The position numbers and the translations under genes are program-made. Positions 8,747 to 17,366 of a stretch of DNA of 64,000 nt are shown piece by piece. Source of the stretch: CAIYOL01 sp964494805 (lineage in GTDB: Bacteria > Planctomycetota > Phycisphaerae > Sedimentisphaerales > Anaerobacaceae); assembly GCA_964494805.1 (NCBI GenBank), contig CAZBST010000003.1:202842-266841 (forward strand). The letters are read 5' to 3'. Below the pieces are notes generated by a model. That model ran no database searches. It was given only the letters and a program-made list of their open reading frames with translations, and was not told where the DNA came from. The first letter of the stretch is position 1, and the number at the start of each line of letters is the position of its first letter.

Positions 8747-9571
8747 TTACCGTATACCTATGAGTACCTTGAAGGGCCTGTACCAGCTTATAGGTAGCCA
8801 ATCTTTTTGGTGTGGAAGTTCTATAATTTTTTGGAACCCGAGTTCTCGCAGACCTAACTCGATTAAAGGACGTGAAACAGAAGTGGTGCCGTCGAAACAT
8901 ATCGGAAAAGTGAAATGCTTGAAATGCGTTCGAGGCTCTCCATGATAAGTAATGCGATAGTCTGGATTATCGTCGATTGCTGTAAATAGGAACAAAAGCT
9001 TTTTTGTTATAGACCCCAAAAACGCCAAGTAATAGGTAGGATCGCTCAAATGCAACATGATCGCTGATGATATTACAATATCTGCTTCCACCGCATTGGG
9101 AATCTTATGTGTCATCATATCATAAGGCTCACTTATAAATTCGACAGCATAGCCGGTAATCTCATTGAGCAATTCGTACGATTTATGAATCGGCGGGTAG
9201 TCGAGATCATAGGCGACTGCTCTTTTAGCACCTCTCTTAAGAAGTTCATACAGGAAGTAACCTTGACTTGCTGCAGTATCCACGACAGTTAAATCCGACA
9301 GTGGACCGGCAAGATTACAAATCGAATTAATCCAGTCATTGTACATTCTTCTCATTCTGCCATTTGCCTCGGTAAATCGGTCCCAGTCCTCGAAGCAGAC
9401 ATTGTCTTTCTCCATCATGTATTTGCCAGATTGATTAATCCAATCATCAGCGGTACCTGTACAACAATTATCAGAAAGAATGAAAGGCTGATAGCTTACG
9501 ATCATATCAGTCATTATTTTTTTTAGTTCATCAATTTGGTCTATTGTCGGGTTATATTCTCTTAAGTCCAT
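8747..9571 (-). CDS. SAM-dependent methyltransferase-like protein
   Basis: 274-residue protein on the opposite strand to the flanking genes. Central motif VVDTAASQGYFLYELLKRG is a class I methyltransferase motif I, followed by AYDLD at the end of strand 2 and ADIVISSAIMLHL in place of motif III. The N-terminal 100 residues are a helical lid, and the C-terminus has a conserved-looking aromatic segment (LPISWYRPF). It resembles methyltransferases found in glycan clusters. It converges on the radical SAM gene with only 53 bases between and diverges from the GT2 at 9811, so it is an independent transcription unit inserted in the plus-strand locus. Confidence 0.75.
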   Translation of the reverse strand: MDLREYNPTIDQIDELKKIMTDMIVSYQPFILSDNCCTGTADDWINQSGKYMMEKDNVCFEDWDRFTEANGRMRRMYNDWINSICNLAGPLSDLTVVDTAASQGYFLYELLKRGAKRAVAYDLDYPPIHKSYELLNEITGYAVEFISEPYDMMTHKIPNAVEADIVISSAIMLHLSDPTYYLAFLGSITKKLLFLFTAIDDNPDYRITYHGEPRTHFKHFTFPICFDGTTSVSRPLIELGLRELGFQKIIELPHQKDWLPISWYRPFKVLIGIR

Positions 9572-9810
9572 CGTAATTTCCTATGTAAAAAAGTACTGTA
9601 TTTATTCAGCCGGGTGCAGCGAACCTATTATAATCATTTACTTCTTTATAATAAACCACTTTGAGTTGTCCTTTTTGTGATTTATGTAAAGCTTCCAATT
9701 TTTACTACATTATACTAACATATTGATAGTTCACACAAATTATGATATACAACTACTCTTTGCTGTTCAATTTTAATAGGAAAAATAAGTCAATTATTAA
9801 ACACCATAAA
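9572..9810. other. AT-rich divergent intergenic region
   Basis: This AT-rich stretch separates the minus-strand methyltransferase from the plus-strand GT2. Isolated -10-like hexamers occur (TATAAT near 9631 on both strands, TATACT at 9711-9716), but none has a convincing -35 partner at 16-18 bp. I could not assign promoters here. Confidence 0.35.
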
Positions 9811-10743
9811 ATGAGCGCAAACAAAGTCAGTTTTATTATACCCTCGTATAATGGCTATGATCTTTTGAAGATTCTTTTGCCCTCGTTATATGACATCGTC
9901 TCAAGAAGGAAAATAGTCACCGAAATCATTGTTGTCGATGATGCAAGCACGGACAGTAGCGTTGCTGAATTGGAAAAACTGACTTTGCCTGTAAGAATTA
10001 TTAGACGGGGTAGTAGAGGAGGTTTTGCAAAGGCCTGCAACGAAGGGGCAAAGTCCGCATCTGGCTCATTTTTGTTCTTTTTGAATAACGATATGACTTT
10101 TGAGGCTCAAAAAGAATTTCTAAGCCCGATTATGGAGCATTTTGATGACAATGATGTATTCGCAGTGGCACCGAGTTCACTGACTCACTGGGATAGGAAA
10201 TTATTTGATGAGACTCCAACCATAGGGAAATGGGAAAAAGGTCTTTTGAATATTTTTCAGCCGGGATTTACACACAATAACAATAGAGGTCTTTTCTACA
10301 CATCCGGCGGTTGTATGTGTGTCAGAAAAGATAGATTTCTTGTGCTGAGTGGATTTGATGAGCTTTTCTCCCCTTTTTATTTTGAAGATGTTGACCTTTG
10401 TTGGCGAGCCCGTAAGAGAGGATGGAAGACACTCCACGAACCTTCCGTACATATTTATCATAAGGGGCATGAAACGATAAACAGGCTTTATAGCCCTCTT
10501 GAAAGCAACGCCATTTACTGGAAAAACTGTCTTCTTTTTATATGGAAAAATATCGATGACCAACAACTACGTAAGGAGCATTTCGACCATCTAATAGATA
10601 ATATCTATGAGAAGTCCAGACAGGGCGAGGCTGTTCTTTTGGGCTGCAAATTGGCGATGCGTATGTTCAGTTCTCAGAAGCATAAAAAAAGTATAGAAGA
10701 AGTCGATGACAGAGAGTTATTACTTATTGGCCGTAACGAGTAA
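9811..10743 (+). CDS. Glycosyltransferase family 2
   Basis: GT-A glycosyltransferase of 310 residues from the ATG at 9811. An upstream ATG at 9742 would add a poorly conserved Asn/Lys-rich stretch, and neither start has a strong ribosome site. Motifs in order: VSFIIPSYNG, VVDDASTDSS, GFAKACNEGA, FLNNDMTF (the DXD equivalent is NND), GGCMCVRK and SPFYFEDVDLCWRARKRGW (ED acid/base motif). This is the rhamnosyltransferase-like WcaA/GT2 pattern of O-antigen and capsule clusters. It converges on the minus-strand operon that begins at 17153. Confidence 0.85.
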   Translation: MSANKVSFIIPSYNGYDLLKILLPSLYDIVSRRKIVTEIIVVDDASTDSSVAELEKLTLPVRIIRRGSRGGFAKACNEGAKSASGSFLFFLNNDMTFEAQKEFLSPIMEHFDDNDVFAVAPSSLTHWDRKLFDETPTIGKWEKGLLNIFQPGFTHNNNRGLFYTSGGCMCVRKDRFLVLSGFDELFSPFYFEDVDLCWRARKRGWKTLHEPSVHIYHKGHETINRLYSPLESNAIYWKNCLLFIWKNIDDQQLRKEHFDHLIDNIYEKSRQGEAVLLGCKLAMRMFSSQKHKKSIEEVDDRELLLIGRNE

Positions 10744-10769
10744 TGTTTATCTTGCGCAAGAATGTTCCC

Positions 10770-11687
10770 TTATTGAGTTGAAGCTTCGGACAAATGTTCA
10801 TCAGCAATCGAGGTGGTTGCAGCCTTAATAACTTCGATAGAGTGCACGTTGACGCCAAGCTTTCTCGGATCCCTGGGAGCTCGCCATGTCTTATTAGTAG
10901 TACCCTTGAATAAAGCCGCTTCACGGGGAGGAATTGTTAATGTTATCGTGCGAAATCTGTTTTTCCTGTTGAAAACAACTCGCTTCTCGAAATCTACGCC
11001 TTTAATTTCTGCTACTATCGACGTAAATTTCGATCTGGGCCAACAGCAAAGCTCCAATTTTATCTGCATAGTTTCATCCTGAGAGTTCCTAGCCGCAATA
11101 AAAAACGGTTCCATATTTATGGACCATCTGTCAGGAGTCAGGTTACACAACGCAATATCAGGATTTTCTGCAAATGTGCACAGAGGTTTGTATTTGCCGG
11201 AGAAAATCAGCTCGATAAGCTCATCTTTTTTGACTTCGTCGTCACCCTCGAACGATTGATATAAAAGCATCTTTAATATATTTTCATCTATATAGCCGTT
11301 TCTGTACAATTTTTGGGCGTTCGTCATAGCCTCTGCTCTATCTTTGGTGCTTGCGTAAAGTAGGCTGTTTAATTGTGACAGATATGCCATATTATCCGGA
11401 AATGACTTCGTAAGTCTTCTATAAACTCCTGCTGCGTCTTTTTTGTCACCGATTCTAATATACAATGAACCGGCTTCATGCAGTACTTTCTCTTGGTCAG
11501 ATATGCTCTTAGAGTTGTCGGCCACATTCTCCAAATATCGCGCCCATTTCCTAAAATCTTTGTTCGTCTGAAAAAGAGTATATATACGGTCGTACCAGCC
11601 TTCAGAAACAATCCAGATAGAAAACCAAAGTGTAATCAAAGTAATAAAAACCAGATATACAAAACCAAAGCTTGGTATCTTCTTCAT
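10770..11687 (-). CDS. Membrane-anchored TPR-like protein of unknown function
   Basis: 305 residues. An N-terminal hydrophobic segment (about 8-28, FGFVYLVFITLITLWFSIW) acts as a signal anchor. Residues 60-160 are helical and TPR-like (AGSLYIRIGDKKDAAGVYRRL). The C-terminal 130 residues look beta-rich, suggesting an extracytoplasmic domain. I do not recognise a catalytic family. It is the last gene of the VTC/DUF4956/CYTH/CotH operon, starting nine bases after the CotH-like stop, so it probably acts with those proteins at the envelope. Confidence 0.6.
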   Translation of the reverse strand: MKKIPSFGFVYLVFITLITLWFSIWIVSEGWYDRIYTLFQTNKDFRKWARYLENVADNSKSISDQEKVLHEAGSLYIRIGDKKDAAGVYRRLTKSFPDNMAYLSQLNSLLYASTKDRAEAMTNAQKLYRNGYIDENILKMLLYQSFEGDDEVKKDELIELIFSGKYKPLCTFAENPDIALCNLTPDRWSINMEPFFIAARNSQDETMQIKLELCCWPRSKFTSIVAEIKGVDFEKRVVFNRKNRFRTITLTIPPREAALFKGTTNKTWRAPRDPRKLGVNVHSIEVIKAATTSIADEHLSEASTQ

Positions 11688-11696
11688 TTTACAATA

Positions 11697-14498
11697 CTAC
11701 AGTTTATTCAAAATTATTTGAAGTTTCTCTGCTGGAACAAACGTTAACAGGTCTTCCCTAAGCGATGTATTTGTTACTTTCTTGATATTTACCTGCGATA
11801 CGATATTCTCGGCGACAATTTGATTGCATGAATTGACAAAAATTTCATCAGAGGTCAACGTTGGGTTTTCTGGGTATATCCCCTTTGTTATATTTATAGC
11901 AGTTGCAGACTTGTAGAACGAGGTCTTTTCCAATCTTATATCTGAAGCATCCTGTGCTTCGATGCATATAGTTGAATCAAAAAAAATAGAAGAATTAATC
12001 TGCACCGACGAATCCTCACGGCAAAGAACCGCTTTGGATGTTACGTTTTTAAATAGACATTTATCTATAAGCGATGAACTCATCACCAAGTCAACCGCAT
12101 TCCCTTCACAACGTCTGAAGCCACAGGAGATTATTTTAGCCTCCGATGCATCTATATTTATTGCAGTGTCTTTCAAGTCAGTAAACAAACATTCTTCAAT
12201 CAATACGTTTTTGCCATAACCTACCCGAAGTCCTGAAGAACCATCGTGATTATTTGTGAAAACGCAGTTCCTCACAATAACATCTTTCGTATCGTGTATG
12301 GACAGCATCGCCGGATAATGAATCAGATCAACCTTTGCTTTAGAGCCGTTGGTCCACAGACAATGCTCAAATATACTTCCGGTAGTGTTTTTGCCTTGCA
12401 GCGCAAATGTTCCCCACGGCCTGCTGGCCTCCGAACTGGTTATCATAATAGGCTTTTCTTCCGTCCCCTGTGCAATAACTTTACCTCGAAAAATCAGTGA
12501 AGCCCCCCGCGATAAAAGTAATTCTGTCCCCGGTAGTATAGTCAGTTCTAAATTTTCTGGGTAAATAGTAGTTTCGCTTACAGATACTGTACCCGGTCCT
12601 ATAACCATACTTTCAGATGCCGGCGGTTTTGGAATATCCCACGGATGAATGGACGCTGTCTCCTGTGCCTTCGAATAGTCAATCTGTTTAACATGAGTGA
12701 TTGCAACAGGCTCTCCAGTAACCGGATTCTCAGCTATAAGTTCAATGTCGTTAACCGCTCCACCAGTTATCAAAAAAGAATACAATAGGTTAGACGGAAC
12801 AAGACTGTGGGTGCCATACTGATAAGGGGATAAATTGTGCTTGACCAGCTTAAATCCTGGGAAGATTACTTCGTCCAACTCGAAACTACTATTATTGCTC
12901 GGCTCCACACTCCCCATGAATTCGTCATTTTCATCTAATATCCCATCTCTGTTAGTATCTTTGTAAATCTTTAGTGTTCCTGCATCAGCATTAAGATTAA
13001 TCTCTTGTAGTTTAACACCAACCGTCCCCGATGCTTGAATAATCAACTGGCTCAGGTTGCCCTTTCTTACTACTGCGAATTCCGCTGTGCTGTCAGATAG
13101 GTATTTGCGCAAAAATTCATTTCTTTTAATGACAGTATCTCGATATTTCTCATATGTCTCATTAAACTTTTTCATTGAGAAAGGACGCACAGCAATTTGC
13201 GGCACCTTCAATGTGTTAAATGTATCTCCAAAGCTGCCGTCACGATACTTATCTGATTTGATAACCGGACATGCAATTTTATAATCCTTTTCCAACCTCG
13301 CTAAAATTTTCTCCTTTGAAAGAGGGCCATTTATCAACTTCCAAAGCCGTTTTTGTCTTTCATACTCGAATAAAGGAACAAGCTTCCATTTGAATAATAG
13401 GGCGTTGGCTGAAGGGTCATAGTCGTGATCGGGAACCATCGAAGGGGTCCAAATGTGTATATCCCAGGGAATCGCAATAAATCGACCTGTTATGGGATCA
13501 AAGGCCAGCTTGTTGTTCTGGTTAAAGGTATGGTGAAAACAACCTACAATACTATCAAAGGACGCATACGAGCAATAAGTCTCGATGTCCAGATGATTCT
13601 TCGAAAAATCATAGAATCTATTGAGGCACGGATCGTTAAGAACATCTATTAATTCAGTTATATCATCACGATCGTCGGCAAAATCTGTATATACTTGTGT
13701 CCAGTATCGCTGATCATTCCATAAAGTTGGCGCACCTGTCACTTTATCAAAGCCGCCGTGGTCCCCATCATAGATCCTGCCTGGGATTTTTTTGTGACGA
13801 CGGATAAAATACTCGTCAACCTGCTCCAAATAATCATAGAAGCCCATATACTGCCGATTTTGAACAAACTTTACCGGTAGGCATCGTGGAGCTAATAGAC
13901 CAGCTTGTTTTGCTAAGTGCATAGATGTTATTTCATTAAAACTGAGAATTGTCTTTGGATTAATTAAGTTTATTCTTGTTGCGCGATTTATCATCTGCCC
14001 CTTGCCCAGGTTCAACCTCCAGGATTTCTGTTTGCGATTCCAATGCCAATATCCCTCTCCTCTATAGCGAGCTTGACATGAATATACCCCGTCTTTGCTA
14101 ACCAAAGTTGCGGGATACGACGTCTCCTTGCCGCTTGTAGGTAAATTAGAGTTCAACGCCTTAAAGTACGTAGGGTCGATGGACAAGCTAAAGATGGGCA
14201 CCTCATCATGCGAGGGCATTCTTCTCGCAGTCAAATAGTTAAAGATACGTTGCATCTGATCATGCAAATAAAGATGTGAGATGGAGCGATTCGGTTTAGG
14301 CATACCTCTCGGCCAATCAAAGAGACAAGCAACTAACGATTTGTGCACGCTTGTTTTAAGGAGTTGATTATAATTTAATGAGGCTCCGCTTATAATAAGG
14401 CCTATAGAAAAAAGGAGTGGCAAGGATAAAATAAAAGCTTTTTTAAAACTGATACGCCATAAGGATTCAAAAAAACTTTTCTTGTAATGAACCTTCAT
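11697..14498 (-). CDS. CotH kinase family protein with C-terminal parallel beta-helix
   Basis: 933 residues. An N-terminal membrane segment (about 18-38) precedes a CotH-type domain: MGFYDYLEQVDEYFIRRH, GRIYDGDHGGF, NQNNKLAFDPITG and FIAIPWDIHIW follow the spore-coat kinase pattern. After a linker with an EF-hand-like DTNRDGILDENDE (about residues 508-520), the last 300 residues carry repeated short strands (IFEHCLW, VIVRNCVF, VLIEECLF, KIISCGF) typical of a right-handed beta-helix. CotH proteins are atypical Ser kinases in Bacillus spores. Here the enzyme is predicted to face the periplasm or cell surface. It is two bases downstream of the CYTH gene, so the two are tightly coupled. Confidence 0.8.
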   Translation of the reverse strand: MKVHYKKSFFESLWRISFKKAFILSLPLLFSIGLIISGASLNYNQLLKTSVHKSLVACLFDWPRGMPKPNRSISHLYLHDQMQRIFNYLTARRMPSHDEVPIFSLSIDPTYFKALNSNLPTSGKETSYPATLVSKDGVYSCQARYRGEGYWHWNRKQKSWRLNLGKGQMINRATRINLINPKTILSFNEITSMHLAKQAGLLAPRCLPVKFVQNRQYMGFYDYLEQVDEYFIRRHKKIPGRIYDGDHGGFDKVTGAPTLWNDQRYWTQVYTDFADDRDDITELIDVLNDPCLNRFYDFSKNHLDIETYCSYASFDSIVGCFHHTFNQNNKLAFDPITGRFIAIPWDIHIWTPSMVPDHDYDPSANALLFKWKLVPLFEYERQKRLWKLINGPLSKEKILARLEKDYKIACPVIKSDKYRDGSFGDTFNTLKVPQIAVRPFSMKKFNETYEKYRDTVIKRNEFLRKYLSDSTAEFAVVRKGNLSQLIIQASGTVGVKLQEINLNADAGTLKIYKDTNRDGILDENDEFMGSVEPSNNSSFELDEVIFPGFKLVKHNLSPYQYGTHSLVPSNLLYSFLITGGAVNDIELIAENPVTGEPVAITHVKQIDYSKAQETASIHPWDIPKPPASESMVIGPGTVSVSETTIYPENLELTILPGTELLLSRGASLIFRGKVIAQGTEEKPIMITSSEASRPWGTFALQGKNTTGSIFEHCLWTNGSKAKVDLIHYPAMLSIHDTKDVIVRNCVFTNNHDGSSGLRVGYGKNVLIEECLFTDLKDTAINIDASEAKIISCGFRRCEGNAVDLVMSSSLIDKCLFKNVTSKAVLCREDSSVQINSSIFFDSTICIEAQDASDIRLEKTSFYKSATAINITKGIYPENPTLTSDEIFVNSCNQIVAENIVSQVNIKKVTNTSLREDLLTFVPAEKLQIILNKL

Positions 14499-14500
14499 AA

Positions 14501-15673
14501 TCAGGAAGCGCCTTTATCCAAAACATCACAGGCTGAATTAAATTTGCTTTTATTGATAGGAATAACATCAATGCCAATCTTGCTAAAGTAACTTCTGACA
14601 ATGTCTTCTAAGTGATGCTGGTCCGCCAGAAAAGCCTCACGAACCTTTACCAATCTTGACAGTTCGTCGCTGCTTTGCGAACCCTTTAATTCTTCAATCT
14701 TTTTATCCAGAACGGTTGAAACGTTTCTTTCGAACTCTATTTCCATCTCTCGCATATTCCCGCGTGCCGACGGTCTGGTGTTCTGAGCCCGGTATTTGCT
14801 CTGTAATAAATAATCCATATATTCTGGCCCGAATACTTCTGAGAAATCCATTGAGATAATAAAAGCATTGTCTGGGTTGGGACCGCTTCCCCAGGGGGTG
14901 TTGACATTCAAGTGTATGCGGAATCTTCGCGTAAGAACCACAAGTTTAGGTTTAAGCCATATACGTCGTAAATTGGGCTCTTTAGAAAGTATAAACTTCG
15001 CATACTCCTTTGAAGGAGTGATAATATACTCAGCAAAGCGCCCAGTGGCGGCATAGTACAGATATTCCTCGAAATCCCAGGGAGCAGGTGGCGCAGGATT
15101 AACATCGCTGAAAGGCAACGATGCATCTCTAAATTCAAAGCGAGTTTCATTTACATTGCTGTATCCGTTGCCCAGCTCCTGCCTATTGGTTTTCACCTGT
15201 ATTTCGCACCGTATTGGGAAAAACCGCCGGTCATATTGCCTGCCCTCGTGGTCTATGTAGTCCTTGTAGGTCTTCCATCTGTGCCTCAAACGATATGATA
15301 TTTTGTACTTACGATTCAGGTTGTTTTTTGTATCAAAGTAAACGTCCCTGAACAAAAAAGCTTGCGGCGAAAAAGTGCAGTAGTAGAAGTTGTCTAACTC
15401 GGAAGATATTTGCCAGGCCGTTTTATCTTCAAGTGCCTTATCCAACGCATCCTTGAGTCCTTGAGCAATTATGACCGGCTGGGTAAACTTGGCTTCAGGT
15501 GCTTTCAGTCCCAGTTTATATTCCCGTTCTAATCTGATAGGTGTTCCTGCCGCTTCGGCGTTGAGAACCGCTGGCAGTGAAAGGCTTAAGGCTTGTTGTC
15601 TTTCCCAATAAGCATAACCACATATACACACAATCAATAAAACCGCATATGAAATTTTCAGCAATCGCTTCAT
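14501..15673 (-). CDS. Membrane-anchored CYTH/triphosphate-tunnel-like protein
   Basis: 390 residues with an N-terminal signal anchor (about 5-22). The CYTH signature ExExK appears as LEREYKLGL near residue 50, followed by RDVYFDTKNN, YRLRHRW and CEIQVKT; a late MEIEFERN adds another acidic pair. These match the tunnel-lining residues of triphosphate tunnel metalloenzymes, which act on inorganic or organic triphosphates. The gene sits between DUF4956 and CotH, and the cytoplasmic VTC protein two genes upstream belongs to the same fold superfamily. Whether this one is catalytic or a polyphosphate-binding partner cannot be decided from sequence. Confidence 0.65.
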   Translation of the reverse strand: MKRLLKISYAVLLIVCICGYAYWERQQALSLSLPAVLNAEAAGTPIRLEREYKLGLKAPEAKFTQPVIIAQGLKDALDKALEDKTAWQISSELDNFYYCTFSPQAFLFRDVYFDTKNNLNRKYKISYRLRHRWKTYKDYIDHEGRQYDRRFFPIRCEIQVKTNRQELGNGYSNVNETRFEFRDASLPFSDVNPAPPAPWDFEEYLYYAATGRFAEYIITPSKEYAKFILSKEPNLRRIWLKPKLVVLTRRFRIHLNVNTPWGSGPNPDNAFIISMDFSEVFGPEYMDYLLQSKYRAQNTRPSARGNMREMEIEFERNVSTVLDKKIEELKGSQSSDELSRLVKVREAFLADQHHLEDIVRSYFSKIGIDVIPINKSKFNSACDVLDKGAS

Positions 15674-15694
15674 TCTTATCGGCAGGCTTGGTTC

Positions 15695-16402
15695 TTACTG
15701 AATATCCAAATTGTGTTTTGCGGATAAAACAAAAACTTTCTCTATATTATCAAGGGCGTTCAACTCTGCAACCAGTTTTGCAATATTAGATGCATCCGTA
15801 AATTTATAATCATAAATCACCTCTGTTGTGTCTTCGCCCAAACTTGAAACTTCGATGACTCTGAATGCCTTAGAATAATTTTCTAGTATTTCTTCGTATG
15901 GTGCCTTTCCCGGATTCTGACTGGTTTTACCAATATTTTTCCCAATTATCTTCAGCAAAAATTCGTCCTGTTTCTTTTGTCCAAACTTCAGTTGAAACAG
16001 GATATATGCTATGCAAACCGTAATAAGTGTGGATATAATCGCTATTTTGAATGCCCCTGCCCCGCACGCGATTCCAACAGCTATGGCAAAGAACAAAAAC
16101 AGAATATCCTTTATGTCTTTTATCGGGGTGCGAAAGCGAATTATCGATAAAGCACCTACCAGCCCAAAAGCTCTGGCAATACTGTTGTTAATCACCATTA
16201 GCACCATTGTAACTATCAATGAACACATCACTATACCAACCACCATTTGGTATGAATATGAAAAACCCTTATGCGTCATCCTGTAAGTCTGCGAAATTAT
16301 AACAGAAAGAGCAAAAGCCAAAAAAAGCCTTAACAAAATATCTTGAGCGGCTATGTTTAATAGCCCCGTGTCTTGGATATTGAAAACACTGCCCGGATTC
16401 AT
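15695..16402 (-). CDS. DUF4956 family membrane protein
   Basis: 235 residues with four hydrophobic segments in the first 145 residues and a cytoplasmic C-terminal ferredoxin-like domain. The conserved signature RAFGLVGALSIIRFRTPIKD identifies the DUF4956 family. Members often neighbour VTC-domain polyphosphate polymerases and CotH-like genes, as here. The likely role is a membrane partner of the VTC enzyme, possibly in polymer translocation. That is inferred from gene order. Confidence 0.85.
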   Translation of the reverse strand: MNPGSVFNIQDTGLLNIAAQDILLRLFLAFALSVIISQTYRMTHKGFSYSYQMVVGIVMCSLIVTMVLMVINNSIARAFGLVGALSIIRFRTPIKDIKDILFLFFAIAVGIACGAGAFKIAIISTLITVCIAYILFQLKFGQKKQDEFLLKIIGKNIGKTSQNPGKAPYEEILENYSKAFRVIEVSSLGEDTTEVIYDYKFTDASNIAKLVAELNALDNIEKVFVLSAKHNLDIQ

Positions 16403-16418
16403 ATCTGTCTCCTTTGGT

Positions 16419-17153
16419 TCATACAGCCCCGATGCATTTCTCGAATATTAAAGCATATTTTGAGATGGATGTGTGATTCATATTCATTTCTTTTATAAAC
16501 ATTTCAAGCCAATAAGGTATAGTCTTCCTAAACTTGATTTCCATAATGATCTTTTTCGAAAAGAAGCCCCATCCTAGGTCGATAAGATTTTTATGGTCCA
16601 AACGCTTGCCGTAATATTTGGTACCGGATAGATTCTTGTCAAACGTAATTCTAATGTCTTTATTGACTTTACCAATAAACGCAATTCTGTCATATGCCAC
16701 CCATAAGAAAGGTCGTAAATGCAGCTTATGCAGAAAATAAAAGAACTCACCTTTTCTTCGAATATCTGAGTCTACGCATTGAGACAACACATCAGGTCGT
16801 TCCACAACATCTTCGAACCGATATCTATCCAAGCACAACCTCATTCTATCTTTTTCCGTAAAACAATCTCGTTTCTTCTTAACTTCAACAAAAACATTCG
16901 GTGTGCCATCTTCATAAAAACGGACGCGAAATTTCCTTCGCTCATGTAACCCGTCAAATTTTTGCCTGTAACAATAAAAGTTTTGGGTCTCAAAATACAG
17001 ACTATTAACGTTGTAATGCTCACTGTCACCCTTCATGGAAAAAGGGTCAAGCGTCATAAAAGCGGACAAGTAGCGAGTGATACCAGGGAAATCTTTCTGG
17101 TAAACATAATATTTGAGCTCATAGCGACCAAACTTTTCGAAAAGTCTTTTCAT
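16419..17153 (-). CDS. VTC-domain polyphosphate polymerase-like protein
   Basis: 244 residues, the usual length of a stand-alone bacterial VTC domain. The tunnel residues appear complete: RYELKYYV, NSLYFET, RRKFRVRFY, VFVEVKKK, EKDRMRL, RITFDKN and IIMEIKFRK. The yeast VTC4 homologue makes polyphosphate from ATP. There are no membrane segments, so it would dock on the DUF4956 partner encoded 16 bases downstream. It is the first gene of a five-gene operon; the 213 bp upstream is AT-rich and shows no clear promoter. Confidence 0.85.
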   Translation of the reverse strand: MKRLFEKFGRYELKYYVYQKDFPGITRYLSAFMTLDPFSMKGDSEHYNVNSLYFETQNFYCYRQKFDGLHERRKFRVRFYEDGTPNVFVEVKKKRDCFTEKDRMRLCLDRYRFEDVVERPDVLSQCVDSDIRRKGEFFYFLHKLHLRPFLWVAYDRIAFIGKVNKDIRITFDKNLSGTKYYGKRLDHKNLIDLGWGFFSKKIIMEIKFRKTIPYWLEMFIKEMNMNHTSISKYALIFEKCIGAV

Positions 17154-17366
17154 CCGTTCAAAAATAGATCCACATTTAAGCTATAGCTAAACTGAAAAAT
17201 ACATCTTATAGTCTAATAATATAGATGCAATACTGCAATATCCATTAAATTTCAAGTTGATTCATAAATTCGTTTTTCTCATATCTTCTTACTATAAATG
17301 TGCCTGTTTGAAGAACATTTTACCCCTATTATGAAAATCCCCTTGGGAGAAAATCAAAGATGTAAA

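Noticed and set aside
10750..10761. TCTTGCGCAAGA palindrome between convergent genes
   Set aside because: No loop or T-run; too short to call a terminator or operator.
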